Shown here in pieces: positions 1 through 7,765 of a stretch of DNA of 64,000 nt (positions are counted from its first letter, which is position 1; every line of letters starts with the position of its first letter). The translations under genes were made by a program, and so were the position numbers. The notes beneath the pieces were generated by a model that searched no databases, was not told the origin of the DNA, and saw only the letters and a program-made list of their open reading frames with translations. The stretch covers positions 5,890,001 to 5,954,000 of the forward strand of contig NZ_CP042431.1 of NCBI RefSeq assembly GCF_007970185.1, in the 5' to 3' direction. The DNA comes from Pseudobacter ginsenosidimutans. GTDB lineage: Bacteria > Bacteroidota > Bacteroidia > Chitinophagales > Chitinophagaceae.

Positions 1-266
1 GTGAGGTAAGATGTGTTCACGTGCAAAGCCTCTGCAGGCAATGCGTCGCGGTCTTTGTAGAATCTTCCGGAGAATTCAGCGGCCAGGTGTTGTGCATCGG
101 CTGCACTTCCGCCGTTACCACAGAAATATACACGGTTGCCGTTCTTAAGAGCAGCAACAGTGAGATTGGTAATGTCTTCGATCACTTTCACAATGGCTTC
201 GTCCTGCAGTACTTTTTCTTTCACTGCGATGGATGCGGAAATTATTTCCTTGATCTTGCTCTGCAT
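1..266 (-). CDS. gmhA: Sedoheptulose-7-phosphate isomerase-like SIS protein, 5' part only
   Basis: Reading the minus strand from the ATG at 266 gives 88 codons that run off the window edge. The protein begins MQSKIKEIISAS and carries the SIS-domain sugar-phosphate binding segment FCGNGGSAADAQHLAAEF at about residues 49-66, typical of GmhA and related phosphoheptose isomerases, which convert sedoheptulose 7-phosphate to D-glycero-D-manno-heptose 7-phosphate in the cytosol. The heptose-7-phosphate kinase gene ends just upstream at 297, so the two would be co-transcribed in a nucleotide-activated heptose pathway for surface glycans. The C-terminal half is outside the window, so the call rests on the N-terminal half and the neighbour. 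Confidence 0.8.
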   Translation of the reverse strand, partial: MQSKIKEIISASIAVKEKVLQDEAIVKVIEDITNLTVAALKNGNRVYFCGNGGSAADAQHLAAEFSGRFYKDRDALPAEALHVNTSYL

Positions 267-296
267 ACCTTGATATGTTTTAGAAAAGGTGTTTGT

Positions 297-1319
297 TTAA
301 ATGGTCCAGGTAGTGAGGCCATGCTTCACAAACTGGTATTGCTTTACATAACCTCCGAATTTTCCGAGGGCTGATTCCACGGCGTATTTGGTGGTGCCCG
401 GGCAATAGAAGGTCATGAAACCGCCGCCGCCTGCTCCGGAGATCTTGCCACCGGTAGCGCCGGCTTCTTTGGCGGTGTTGTAAATATCGTCCATCAGGCT
501 GTTGCTGATGCCTTCAGCCATTTGTTTTTTTTGCTGGAATCCGAAATCGAGGATATTACCCACTTCGTGCACTTTCCCTTTGAGCAGCGCTTCCTTCATC
601 ATCTGCGCCTGCGCTTTGAGCTGGTGCATGGCTTCGATGGATTTCTCTTTCTTGTTCACCACGTTCTGGCTCTGCTTTTCGATGATGCGTGCAGACTCCC
701 GACTGGTGCTTGTATAATAGAGGAGAAGATTGTTCTCCAGTTCAAACAGGTATTGTTGTTTGATGCGAAGCGGATTCACGATCACTTTCTCATCGGCATA
801 GAACTCCATGAAGTTGACGCCACCAAAAGTGGCTGCATACTGGTCCTGTCGGCCGCCGGCCATATTGAGGTCTTTGCGTTCGATCTCATATGCCAGGTGC
901 GCGATATCATATTCGCCGAGGGGCAGCCTGCACATTTCGGCAAAGGCGCCGATGATGGCTACCACCAAAGTGGAAGAGGTACCAAGACCAGAACCTGCAG
1001 GTGCGTCTACATAAGTGCTGAGACGGAAACCCGTTTCAGCTACTCCAAAATCCCGCTGGATCCGGTTGTACACGCCGGTGTGGAGGTCCAGCGTTCCCTG
1101 CAGTGGTAACTGTTGGGCATAGTCGAAGCTGATGATCTCTTTCCTGTCGAGCGCTTCGAAGATGATCTTCTTTTCCGCAATCGGTTCTATATTGGCGTAA
1201 GCATAGAGAGATACAGTGGCATTGAGGATGGCGCCATTGTACATATCGCAATAGGGACTTACATCGGTGCCACCACCGGCGAGGCCAATACGGAGCGGAG
1301 CTTTGCTTCTATAGATCAT
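297..1319 (-). CDS. hddA: D-glycero-alpha-D-manno-heptose 7-phosphate kinase-like GHMP kinase
   Basis: A 340-residue GHMP-family kinase. The start MIYRSKAPLRIGLAGGGTD is characteristic of HddA-type heptose kinases, the ATP-binding loop PAGSGLGTSST lies at about residues 107-117, and the C-terminal glycine-rich motif KISGAGGGGF is present. HddA phosphorylates heptose 7-phosphate at C1 on the way to GDP-heptose. Length is normal for the family. The next gene downstream is a GmhA-like isomerase, which supplies the substrate, and the gene follows a glycosyltransferase after 6 bases, all in one minus-strand operon. A fucokinase-like or other sugar kinase specificity cannot be excluded from sequence alone, but the isomerase neighbour favours heptose. 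Confidence 0.82.
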   Translation of the reverse strand: MIYRSKAPLRIGLAGGGTDVSPYCDMYNGAILNATVSLYAYANIEPIAEKKIIFEALDRKEIISFDYAQQLPLQGTLDLHTGVYNRIQRDFGVAETGFRLSTYVDAPAGSGLGTSSTLVVAIIGAFAEMCRLPLGEYDIAHLAYEIERKDLNMAGGRQDQYAATFGGVNFMEFYADEKVIVNPLRIKQQYLFELENNLLLYYTSTSRESARIIEKQSQNVVNKKEKSIEAMHQLKAQAQMMKEALLKGKVHEVGNILDFGFQQKKQMAEGISNSLMDDIYNTAKEAGATGGKISGAGGGGFMTFYCPGTTKYAVESALGKFGGYVKQYQFVKHGLTTWTI

Positions 1320-1325
1320 AACTGA

Positions 1326-2465
1326 TTATCCTTTTGTTTCAGCGGCAATGGTTTCGATGGTTTCCACCAGCGAATGCCAGCTGTATTTTTGCTTCTCCAT
1401 ACGCAGGGCAGGGAGAAAATATTGTTCTCCCTTGTTAAAATATTCACTGATGGCTGCGGCGATGGCTTTGGGCTCAGGCTCGCAGACCAGTCCAACCTTA
1501 TCATGCGGCACCAGTGATGGCAGTCCGCCTACATTGGTCACCACCATCGGCACTTCAAAGTGATAGGCCAGTGGCGTTACGCCGCTTTGCGTGGCGTTGC
1601 GGTAGGGCTGCACCACTACATCAGCGGCACAAAGGTAATATTTCACTTCACTGTCGGGTATGAATTGCGTGCGCATGATCAGCGAATCCGAAATCCCGAG
1701 TTTACTGATCAGCTCATTGTATTCTTTTTCGTCATCATAGAATTCACCCGCCACCATCAGTTTGATGTTGCGGGGATCATTTTTCAGTTCCTTCATGGCT
1801 TCCAGCAGGAGGTCCAGCCCCTTGTATTTGCGGATGAACCCGAAGAAGAGTGCGATCTTATCATCTTCCCTCAATCCCAGTTTTTTCCTTGCTTCAGCTT
1901 TTGAAATGGGATCGCCGAAATTATCGTACAGGGGATGGGAAGCGAGCCTGGCCGGTTTGGAAGCTTCAAACTGCCGGAGGTCTTTCATCACTTTATCGCT
2001 CATCGTTACAAAACCGTCGCAGGCTTTGAGGAAGTAGCGTGTGAAGGGCGTATCGCCGGGACGTTTCTCGTGCGGGATCACATTGTCTGTGATAGCCACG
2101 ATCCGTGTATGTTTGTTTTTCTTCACCCTTCGCAGGATAGTGCCGAGCGCAGGCCCCATGAAGGGAAGCCAGAAACGGACAACAATCAGATCAGGACGAA
2201 TATTCTTCAATGTATTCCCGATCTGGATCCAGTTGGGGGGATAGATGGAATTGATCACGGAAAAGATCTCGATGCCTTCCGGCGCAGGTTCCGTGGTAAA
2301 TTGACTGGTGCCGGGAAAGAGAATGGAAGGGTATTGTAAAGAGAAAGAATAGATACTGCAATCATATCCTTCGGCTGCGAATTGTTTGCAGAGGCGATGG
2401 TCAAAAGTGCTGAGGCCGCCGCGGAGCGGGTGAGCCGGGCCGATGATCACTACTTGCTTTGCCAT
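1326..2465 (-). CDS. Glycosyltransferase, GT4-like (GT-B fold)
   Basis: A 379-residue protein with a two-Rossmann-fold GT-B layout. The N-terminal half opens with VVIIGPAHPLRGGLSTFDHR, where the glycine-rich loop lies, and the C-terminal half begins near ALFFGFIRKYKGLDLLLEAM, the usual start of a Glycos_transf_1 domain. A nucleotide-sugar binding segment follows around QPYRNATQSGVTPLAYHFEVPMV (shortened here). No signal peptide is seen, so it should act on the cytoplasmic face of the membrane, adding a sugar to a lipid-linked or polysaccharide acceptor. Its ATG overlaps the stop of the upstream GT2 gene as TAATG, which implies translational coupling. Sugar donor and acceptor are unknown. Confidence 0.85.
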   Translation of the reverse strand: MAKQVVIIGPAHPLRGGLSTFDHRLCKQFAAEGYDCSIYSFSLQYPSILFPGTSQFTTEPAPEGIEIFSVINSIYPPNWIQIGNTLKNIRPDLIVVRFWLPFMGPALGTILRRVKKNKHTRIVAITDNVIPHEKRPGDTPFTRYFLKACDGFVTMSDKVMKDLRQFEASKPARLASHPLYDNFGDPISKAEARKKLGLREDDKIALFFGFIRKYKGLDLLLEAMKELKNDPRNIKLMVAGEFYDDEKEYNELISKLGISDSLIMRTQFIPDSEVKYYLCAADVVVQPYRNATQSGVTPLAYHFEVPMVVTNVGGLPSLVPHDKVGLVCEPEPKAIAAAISEYFNKGEQYFLPALRMEKQKYSWHSLVETIETIAAETKG

Positions 2466-3409
2466 TACTCAACCCCCAGTTTCTGTTCTATTAGATAAGC
2501 ATTCCTGCCAGGCGCATTGCGGGCAATGAGTTCGCCGAGAAAGCCTGCCAGGAACAGTTGTGTGCCCATGATCATGGTGGCGAGCGCGATATAGAAAGGC
2601 GGCCTGTTCACCAGACTGTTGGCGGGATCATAGATCCTTGCAATGATCAGGTACATCGTCATCACAAATCCAACCAGGAAGCAGAGCGTGCCGATCAGTC
2701 CGAAAAAGTGCATCGGACGTTTGCCGTATTTGCTCACGAACATGATACTGGCCAGGTCGAGAAAGCCATTCACGAACCTTTCCCACCCGAATTTGGTAGT
2801 GCCGTATTTGCGGGCGCGATGTTCCACCACTTTCTCGCCGATCTTACGGAAGCCGGCCCATTTGGCCAGCACAGGAATATAGCGGTGCATTTCGCCGTAC
2901 ACTTCCACACTCTTCACTACTTTCTTTCTGTAGGATTTGAGCCCGCAGTTGAAATCGTGCAGGTTTATTTTGGAAGCCTTACGGGTTGCCCAGTTGAAGA
3001 ATTTGGAGGGAATATTCTTGGTGAGGGTATTGTCGAAGCGTTTTTTCTTCCATCCGCTCACCATATCGAATCCGTCTTCCACAATCATGCGGCGGAGTTC
3101 CGGGATCTCATCCGGACTATCCTGCAGATCAGCGTCCATCGTGATCACCACATCGCCACTGGCGGCTTTGAAGCCTTCATTGAGGGCAGCGGATTTTCCA
3201 TAATTGCGCTGGAAACGGATGCCTTTGATATTGGGATTGGCAGCGCGGAGTTTTTCCACAACAGACCAGGAATCGTCCGTGCTGCCATCGTCTATTAATA
3301 TGATCTCGTAAGAGAGTTTGTTGGCGTTCACCACGCGTTCTATCCATGCGCACAATTCAGGCAGGGACTCATCTTCATTGAACAAAGGAACTACGATGGT
3401 AACATCCAT
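2465..3409 (-). CDS. GT2 family glycosyltransferase with two C-terminal membrane helices (DPM1/ArnC/GtrB-like)
   Basis: From the ATG at 3409 this is 314 residues beginning MDVTIVVPLFNEDESL. Family features are the DDGSTDDSW segment, the DADLQD metal-binding motif and two C-terminal hydrophobic helices, the layout of polyprenyl-phosphate sugar transferases that move a sugar from a nucleotide donor to a lipid carrier at the inner membrane. A start ten codons further upstream is possible, but it would overlap the DUF4199 gene. The chosen ATG lies 7 bases after that gene's TAA in an A-rich leader, as is usual in Bacteroidota. It sits between DUF4199 and a GT4 enzyme in one operon. Confidence 0.85.
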   Translation of the reverse strand: MDVTIVVPLFNEDESLPELCAWIERVVNANKLSYEIILIDDGSTDDSWSVVEKLRAANPNIKGIRFQRNYGKSAALNEGFKAASGDVVITMDADLQDSPDEIPELRRMIVEDGFDMVSGWKKKRFDNTLTKNIPSKFFNWATRKASKINLHDFNCGLKSYRKKVVKSVEVYGEMHRYIPVLAKWAGFRKIGEKVVEHRARKYGTTKFGWERFVNGFLDLASIMFVSKYGKRPMHFFGLIGTLCFLVGFVMTMYLIIARIYDPANSLVNRPPFYIALATMIMGTQLFLAGFLGELIARNAPGRNAYLIEQKLGVE

Positions 3410-3416
3410 ACTATTG

Positions 3417-3977
3417 TTATTCTTTAAATGCATTGTCAAATGGCGGCCTGTTCTTTTTGATAATGGCTGCGATGACCAGTGAAATCAGGCAGAAAAGGAT
3501 ACACATCGTTCCATATCCGAGCAGCATTTTGGCGAAGGTATAATTATCGGCGCTGGCTGCTCCTTCCATAGCTTTTTCGATATCACTGTCCGGTGCGCCA
3601 AGCCTTCTCATTATTCCCTCCAGCTTCTCCATTGTAGCCTGCGCCATCTGGTCACGGAAACCGGGGTCAATATAATTCAATAATACAAAATTGAAAATAG
3701 TAGACAACAGGAATGCGAGTACGAAGGTGAGGAAGACAGTTTTGAGAGCTTCCGCAAAACTCAGATAACCTCCCTGCAATTTCTTTTGTTTGAGACCGGC
3801 CAGGACAGCAATGAAAATGATGATGCCATAAACGAGAAAGGCAAGACCAAAGTTCATGAAAGCCTGTATCCCTACCAGGTATAGACAGAGGGTATACACG
3901 ATCATGGCGATGCCGCCGATAAGGCCATAAGTAAGTCCTACGTTTGATTTAGCGGTTGTTCCGGTTGGTGATGTCAT
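3417..3977 (-). CDS. DUF4199 family membrane protein
   Basis: 186 residues from the ATG at 3977 (MTSPTGTTAKSNVGLTYGL). It has four hydrophobic segments: one near the N-terminus (GLIGGIAMIVYTLCLYLVG), one directly after it, one in the middle (TVFLTFVLAFLLSTIFNFVL) and one near the C-terminus (GTMCILFCLISLVIAAIIKK). This matches the DUF4199 pattern, a Bacteroidota inner-membrane family of unknown function. An 11-codon longer start would overlap the dihydroorotase-like gene, so the shorter one is preferred. It lies between dihydroorotase-like and GT2 genes in an operon. I infer no specific function. Confidence 0.75.
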   Translation of the reverse strand: MTSPTGTTAKSNVGLTYGLIGGIAMIVYTLCLYLVGIQAFMNFGLAFLVYGIIIFIAVLAGLKQKKLQGGYLSFAEALKTVFLTFVLAFLLSTIFNFVLLNYIDPGFRDQMAQATMEKLEGIMRRLGAPDSDIEKAMEGAASADNYTFAKMLLGYGTMCILFCLISLVIAAIIKKNRPPFDNAFKE

Positions 3978-3987
3978 CACTAAAGTT

Positions 3988-5259
3988 TTAAAGTGAATGG
4001 AGTGATGCATGATCTCCGTTGATCACGCCGAGCACTTTACCTGGCAGGGTCATTCCTGAATAGGCCGAGTTGCGTGAGCGGGAGCGGAAGAACGCATCAT
4101 TGACAGTAATATGTGCCGCGGCATCCCAAATTGTTACATGCGCAGATGCATCTTTTTGGATACTGGCGGCAGGCAGACCGAAAATTTTACGCGGATTGGT
4201 ACTGAGCAGTTCCACCCATCTTGCTTCCGGAACAGCTGGCATGGCCAGTCTGAGTGCGGAATAGCAGGTTTCCAGACCCGTCATGCCGTATTTGGCATAT
4301 TCGAATTCCAGCACTTTACTGTCTTTCTCATGCGGCCTGTGATGGGATGTGATACAGTCGATAGTGCCATCGGCTACGGCGTCCCGCAGAATATTGCGTT
4401 CTTTTTCGGGACGCAGGTGCGGGTACACTTTGAGGTTAGTATCGTAACCTTTCATCAGATCTTCATCAGTGAAGAGCAGGTGATAGGGGGTAACCGAGCA
4501 GGTGATGGGCAGACCGGCCTCTTTGGCGCGGCGGATATATTCCAGGGAGCGTGGAGATGTAACGCCGGTGAAGTGCAGCCTGGATTCCGCGTAGCGGGCC
4601 AGCTTGATATCGCGCGCTACCAGCAGCTCTTCGGCCATCATGGGCTTGCCGGGAAGGCCGAGACGGGTAGACACAACGCCTTCGTGCACCAGTCCGTTTG
4701 GACCAACGCTGCGATCGTCCGGGATCTGGATCAGTATGCCATCGAATGTCTTCACATATTGAAGGGCTTTCAGGAGTACGCCGGACGACTGAACAGGATT
4801 CAATCCGTCCGAGAAGGCGAGGGCGCCGGCATTGCGCATATCGTACATTTCGGCGAGCTCCTTTCCTTCAGCCCCACGGGAAATGGCGCCGATGGGATGG
4901 ATATTCACCGGAAGGGATGCACTTTTGCCTTTGATATAACTTACCTGGGTCTTATTGTCGATAACAGGTTTGGTATTGGGAACCACCAATACGTCTGTGA
5001 ATCCACCAGCCGCAGCTGCTGCAGCCCCTGTTTCCAGGGTTTCCTTGTATTCGTATCCGGGATCGCCGAATTCGGCAAATATATCAACCCAACCCGGGGA
5101 AATATACAGGTCCTGGCCGGAGATTACCCGGTCCGCACTGGCCTGAATAGAGGGTTGGATGTCTTTGATAACACCGGATTCAATTAAAATATCCTGCTTT
5201 TTGCCTTCAAGAGGTGATAGTGGATCAGTAACCTTAGCTTGTTGTATGAGAAACTTCAT
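3988..5259 (-). CDS. Dihydroorotase-like amidohydrolase lacking zinc ligands
   Basis: 423 residues with the overall dihydroorotase (type I) plan, including EYKETLETG and PNTKPVID near the N-terminus. Every zinc-binding position I can align by eye is altered. The HxH of the first strand is replaced within DIFAEFGDPG (F61, E63). The His pair usually in HxxHVS reads HFTGVTS (229-235). The PHH segment reads TPYHL, and the final TDHAPH reads TSHHRPH (304-310). Family knowledge: such PyrC-like proteins without metal ligands are usually non-catalytic partners, for example of aspartate transcarbamoylase, and many Bacteroidota carry one. It is first in the minus-strand operon. It is probably not an active dihydroorotase by itself. 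Confidence 0.82.
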   Translation of the reverse strand: MKFLIQQAKVTDPLSPLEGKKQDILIESGVIKDIQPSIQASADRVISGQDLYISPGWVDIFAEFGDPGYEYKETLETGAAAAAAGGFTDVLVVPNTKPVIDNKTQVSYIKGKSASLPVNIHPIGAISRGAEGKELAEMYDMRNAGALAFSDGLNPVQSSGVLLKALQYVKTFDGILIQIPDDRSVGPNGLVHEGVVSTRLGLPGKPMMAEELLVARDIKLARYAESRLHFTGVTSPRSLEYIRRAKEAGLPITCSVTPYHLLFTDEDLMKGYDTNLKVYPHLRPEKERNILRDAVADGTIDCITSHHRPHEKDSKVLEFEYAKYGMTGLETCYSALRLAMPAVPEARWVELLSTNPRKIFGLPAASIQKDASAHVTIWDAAAHITVNDAFFRSRSRNSAYSGMTLPGKVLGVINGDHASLHSL

Positions 5260-5380
5260 TGCAGAAAAAGTTGTGCGAAGTTAAGGTTTTTGGAAGTATT
5301 TGGCAGAGGAATGGAAAAAATTGATAGTCAGGGTGCTGCAGGGAGCTGAGCGATTGCGGAACCCAGTTAGGTTATGGGCA

Positions 5381-5532
5381 AAAAAAATGGCCGGTAGTAA
5401 AAACCACTGGCCTGTTTTAGCTCTGAAACCTTAACGAAACGATTTGAATCGCAAAAGGACTGATTGAAAGTTTGGAAAAATGACCGGTAGTAAAAACTAC
5501 CGGCCCGATTTAGCCCTGAAGTCCTAGCGAAA
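5381..5532. repeat. Two related 60-bp repeats each with a CCGGTAGT hairpin
   Basis: The segment at 5381-5440 recurs with substitutions at about 5475-5532. Each contains CCGGTAGT, an AAAA loop and a complementary arm. The second hairpin is perfect (arms 5484-5491 and 5496-5503); the first has two mismatches (5391-5398 and 5403-5410). Both are followed by a similar tail reading tttagctctga or tttagccctga. They resemble small intergenic palindromic repeats more than a rho-independent terminator, because no T tract follows on either strand. Confidence 0.6.
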
Positions 5533-5974
5533 AATATCTTTATTGTATCAGAATATCGCATACCATTCCTGGGCAATATCCTGAGAGAATATGCAATTGG
5601 TTGGAAATTTCCGGTACAGATCAAAAATGGCAATCTACGGTAACACCATTCCTGATATACAGGTGCTGTAAATCTTAAATTGGAACCAAGTAAAACGTCT
5701 AAGCTAATCAGAGTAACCTACGGGTATTTCGCAATCGGAATAATTGCTAGAATAAGGGCTTAAGTGAAGATTGGAGTATCGTGCGTTTGATGCTTAATCA
5801 AATATACGTATACTTTGATATGTTTTCCAAAAAAATCTTAACAATTTCTATAGATTTCTGAAAGTTTTTTCCTGCTGTTGAATGATACCGGCAGAATTAT
5901 ACCCGCTTGCTTCAACAAACCGGGGAACGGCGCAATGCCAGTCTGGGTGCAGATTCCCCAAACACCTTTGGAGT

Positions 5975-6012
5975 ATAACGTTTACGGATAGGCTGAATAA
6001 CGTTTACAGATA
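5975..6012. repeat. Direct repeat pair ATAACGTTTACRGATA, 22-bp period
   Basis: ATAACGTTTACGGATA at 5975-5990 recurs as ATAACGTTTACAGATA at 5997-6012, 15 of 16 bases identical. The 22-bp offset is about two helical turns, so a DNA-binding protein could occupy both on the same face. This is the only support for a regulatory role. No obvious gene starts immediately next to it. Confidence 0.4.
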
Positions 6013-6215
6013 TACGAAATTTAGGCCTGCAGAATTCCATGGCATCTTTGCCATCGATATGGATACTGTCCTGTTACAGAAAAAATTGAAAAACGATACC
6101 AGTGCTGATGGCGGGTCTTGAGAATGAAATCCCGGAACTGAAAGTAGTACTTGTTATTGCAGGTGATCAGGAAAAATTTTCTCATCCCGTAGCGCAGATA
6201 GAGATCAATAGTTGC

Positions 6216-6761
6216 TTATTGTTTGCTGTTCCTGATCGCTGGAGGATGACCAGGCGTATAGGTTGGGAAGCGGCCAAAATAATCACTTCTCCCTACACCG
6301 ATGCTGCCGGAAATAGAAAAAGTTCTTTCATTGTTGATATACATCAGGCCCATTTGCGCAGTTGAATAAGTGCCAAACCTGTTCGGGTTCATAAATGGAT
6401 TGCTCTTATCGTAACCCGTCTGAAAAGGCATATTGAAACCGGCGATACCAGGGAAATAAGTTGGAGCCACTGTAACGCCCGCAAAAGCAAGTACATTATT
6501 GCTCAGGGACCGGTTGAGCTGAATCCCCATCGGAGCCGATAAAAAGCTGCTGCTGCCTCCATTGAAAGCAAGCAGGCCAGCTGAAATACCTGCATACTTT
6601 GTGAGGAACCATTTCTTTTGAATATGGCTGGTATCGATCCGCTGATTGAAATTCCTGAAACCTGGCTGCATCCCATTCATAGCACCAAAGCCCAAAGGCA
6701 ACTGGGCCTGCACCACTGCAGCCGAAAACAGGATCGAAGTAATGAAGATTATCCGTTTCAT
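6216..6761 (-). CDS. Secreted hypothetical protein
   Basis: 181 residues with a clear Sec signal peptide: MKRIIFITSILFSAAVVQAQ, cleavage likely after AQA or at the Q that follows. The mature part is rich in Gly, Asn, Phe and aromatic residues (GFGAMNGMQPGFRNFNQ) and has alternating hydrophobic stretches such as LMYINNERTFSISGSIGVG, compatible with a small beta-rich periplasmic or outer-membrane-associated protein. I do not recognise a family. It has no conserved operon partner: the HNH gene ends 55 bases further upstream on the same strand. Function unknown. Confidence 0.65.
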   Translation of the reverse strand: MKRIIFITSILFSAAVVQAQLPLGFGAMNGMQPGFRNFNQRIDTSHIQKKWFLTKYAGISAGLLAFNGGSSSFLSAPMGIQLNRSLSNNVLAFAGVTVAPTYFPGIAGFNMPFQTGYDKSNPFMNPNRFGTYSTAQMGLMYINNERTFSISGSIGVGRSDYFGRFPTYTPGHPPAIRNSKQ

Positions 6762-6816
6762 CTGTATAAAGATAAGCTTTCCTTCCAGATGTAAAAACTG
6801 AGCGTTTTCTTAAATA

Positions 6817-7587
6817 TTACCGGCCTTGAATTATCCGCAACAATCTTTCAAAACGCGGAAACAATCTCTCCTCCATGTCTGCAGATGACATCCCCGGATG
6901 CTCCAGTTGTTCCCTGGTAAGATGAAGTTGTACATCTTTTGTCAAATCCGCGTTCGTTATCACATCACGGCACCAGGTGACATCGATATCCCTCTCATCA
7001 TATTCCATGGAAAAAATGAAGATCAGGTTCTGCATATTGAACAGCTCGATATAAGCATACAACAGGCCTGATTGTTTGTTGCCATGGATGTGCAACACAT
7101 GTGAGACTTCATTTTCACTGAGCTGGTGAATGGAGACGCTTTCCGGAGCATAATACTGAAATATATTATCCGGAGTCCCGCTCCGGATGAATGCCTTTAT
7201 TGTTTCGCAATATTGTTTGGGATAGCCTTTAGACAAATAGTAGTTCAGGCAGATCTTGGCGATCGCCCGGAAATAATCTTTGCTGCCCGCAAAGGACCTG
7301 TTCTTCTTTACCCGGGCAATGAATTTTTCATGCAAAGCTATTTTTCCATCTTTCCTGTTTCCGGATACATTGGTTGCCGGCAGCACCGGCTCGCCGGAAT
7401 TCAATAAAGTATAGAAACGCGTTAACCTGGAAGCAAGTTCATTATCGATGGTTCTGCCGAATTGCTCATTGCATGACTTACATAAAAGATTGTAGGCAAT
7501 CCTTTTCCCGCCAATCGATCTTGGTAAGATATGTTCTGCCGACCTGGTCTTTCTATTCAGTGTGGCCCCGCAATTGTAACAATCCAT
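6817..7587 (-). CDS. HNH endonuclease-like protein
   Basis: From the ATG at 7587 the product is 256 residues beginning MDCYNCGATLNRKTRSAEHI. Two CxxC pairs (C3/C6 and about C36/C39) bracket the E-H-I-L-P-x-S-I-G-G segment and a conserved N-x-L-C-x-x-C-N, which is the zinc-ribbon HNH (beta-beta-alpha metal) nuclease layout. The remaining 200 residues have no motif I recognise. Ten more upstream codons are open (MCYFRVKAAR), but the homologous zinc knuckle suggests the shorter start. It is divergent from the DyP peroxidase gene. It could be a solitary nuclease, perhaps defence-related. The substrate is unknown. Confidence 0.72.
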   Translation of the reverse strand: MDCYNCGATLNRKTRSAEHILPRSIGGKRIAYNLLCKSCNEQFGRTIDNELASRLTRFYTLLNSGEPVLPATNVSGNRKDGKIALHEKFIARVKKNRSFAGSKDYFRAIAKICLNYYLSKGYPKQYCETIKAFIRSGTPDNIFQYYAPESVSIHQLSENEVSHVLHIHGNKQSGLLYAYIELFNMQNLIFIFSMEYDERDIDVTWCRDVITNADLTKDVQLHLTREQLEHPGMSSADMEERLFPRFERLLRIIQGR

Positions 7588-7610
7588 CCTTGCTGCTTTG
7601 ACGCGAAAAT

Positions 7611-7632
7611 AGCACATAGGGATCGATGTGCT
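7611..7632. promoter_or_regulatory. Dyad upstream of the HNH gene
   Basis: AGCACAT at 7611-7617 and ATGTGCT at 7626-7632 form perfect 7-bp arms around an 8-bp centre, ending 24 bases before the HNH start codon. On the minus strand a TATTTTCG sequence, similar to a Bacteroidota -7 element, follows the dyad. A repressor operator or a leader hairpin would both fit. Confidence 0.35.
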
Positions 7633-7694
7633 CTAACTTTTACACGCGCCGGGGAATACATTGGATAGTTTTACTTCCGAAATAGTTTCTGTGG

Positions 7695-7702
7695 TAAATT
7701 TG
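7695..7702 (+). promoter_or_regulatory. -7 element TAAATTTG of the DyP peroxidase gene
   Basis: TAAATTTG matches the Bacteroidota primary-sigma -7 consensus TAnnTTTG exactly and lies 63 bases before the ATG of the peroxidase. The -33 position is weak: a TTTA at 21 bp upstream is the best candidate. Assigned from consensus and position only. Confidence 0.5.
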
Positions 7703-7765
7703 TACATTAGCTTTTTCAGGATCATACTCCGGCATTAAAAACAGCATCGAACCATCAGGAAGTAT

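Larger units (their letters stand above)
5260..6215. other. Gene-poor region of about 950 bp
   Basis: No open frame here looks like a protein. The short frames present either read through palindromes or lack recognisable composition. The left end must contain the promoter of the dihydroorotase operon. The rest holds two copies of a roughly 60-bp repeat with internal hairpins and a pair of 16-bp direct repeats, listed separately. Base composition is AT-richer around 5700-5880. I see no tRNA cloverleaf and no transposase remnant. Confidence 0.6.

Noticed and set aside
4111-5187. Long plus-strand open frame antisense to the dihydroorotase-like gene
   Set aside because: Lies wholly inside a clear coding gene on the other strand and its translation looks non-protein-like (His/Gly/Cys rich, no motif).
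5367-5633. Minus-strand 88-codon open frame with repeated FYYR motifs
   Set aside because: The motif repetition comes from the two palindromic DNA repeats; no start context, no family, unusual composition.
5882-6365. Short plus-strand open frames in the gene-poor region
   Set aside because: The second overlaps the secreted protein on the other strand, neither has recognisable composition or a signal, and no promoter element is near.
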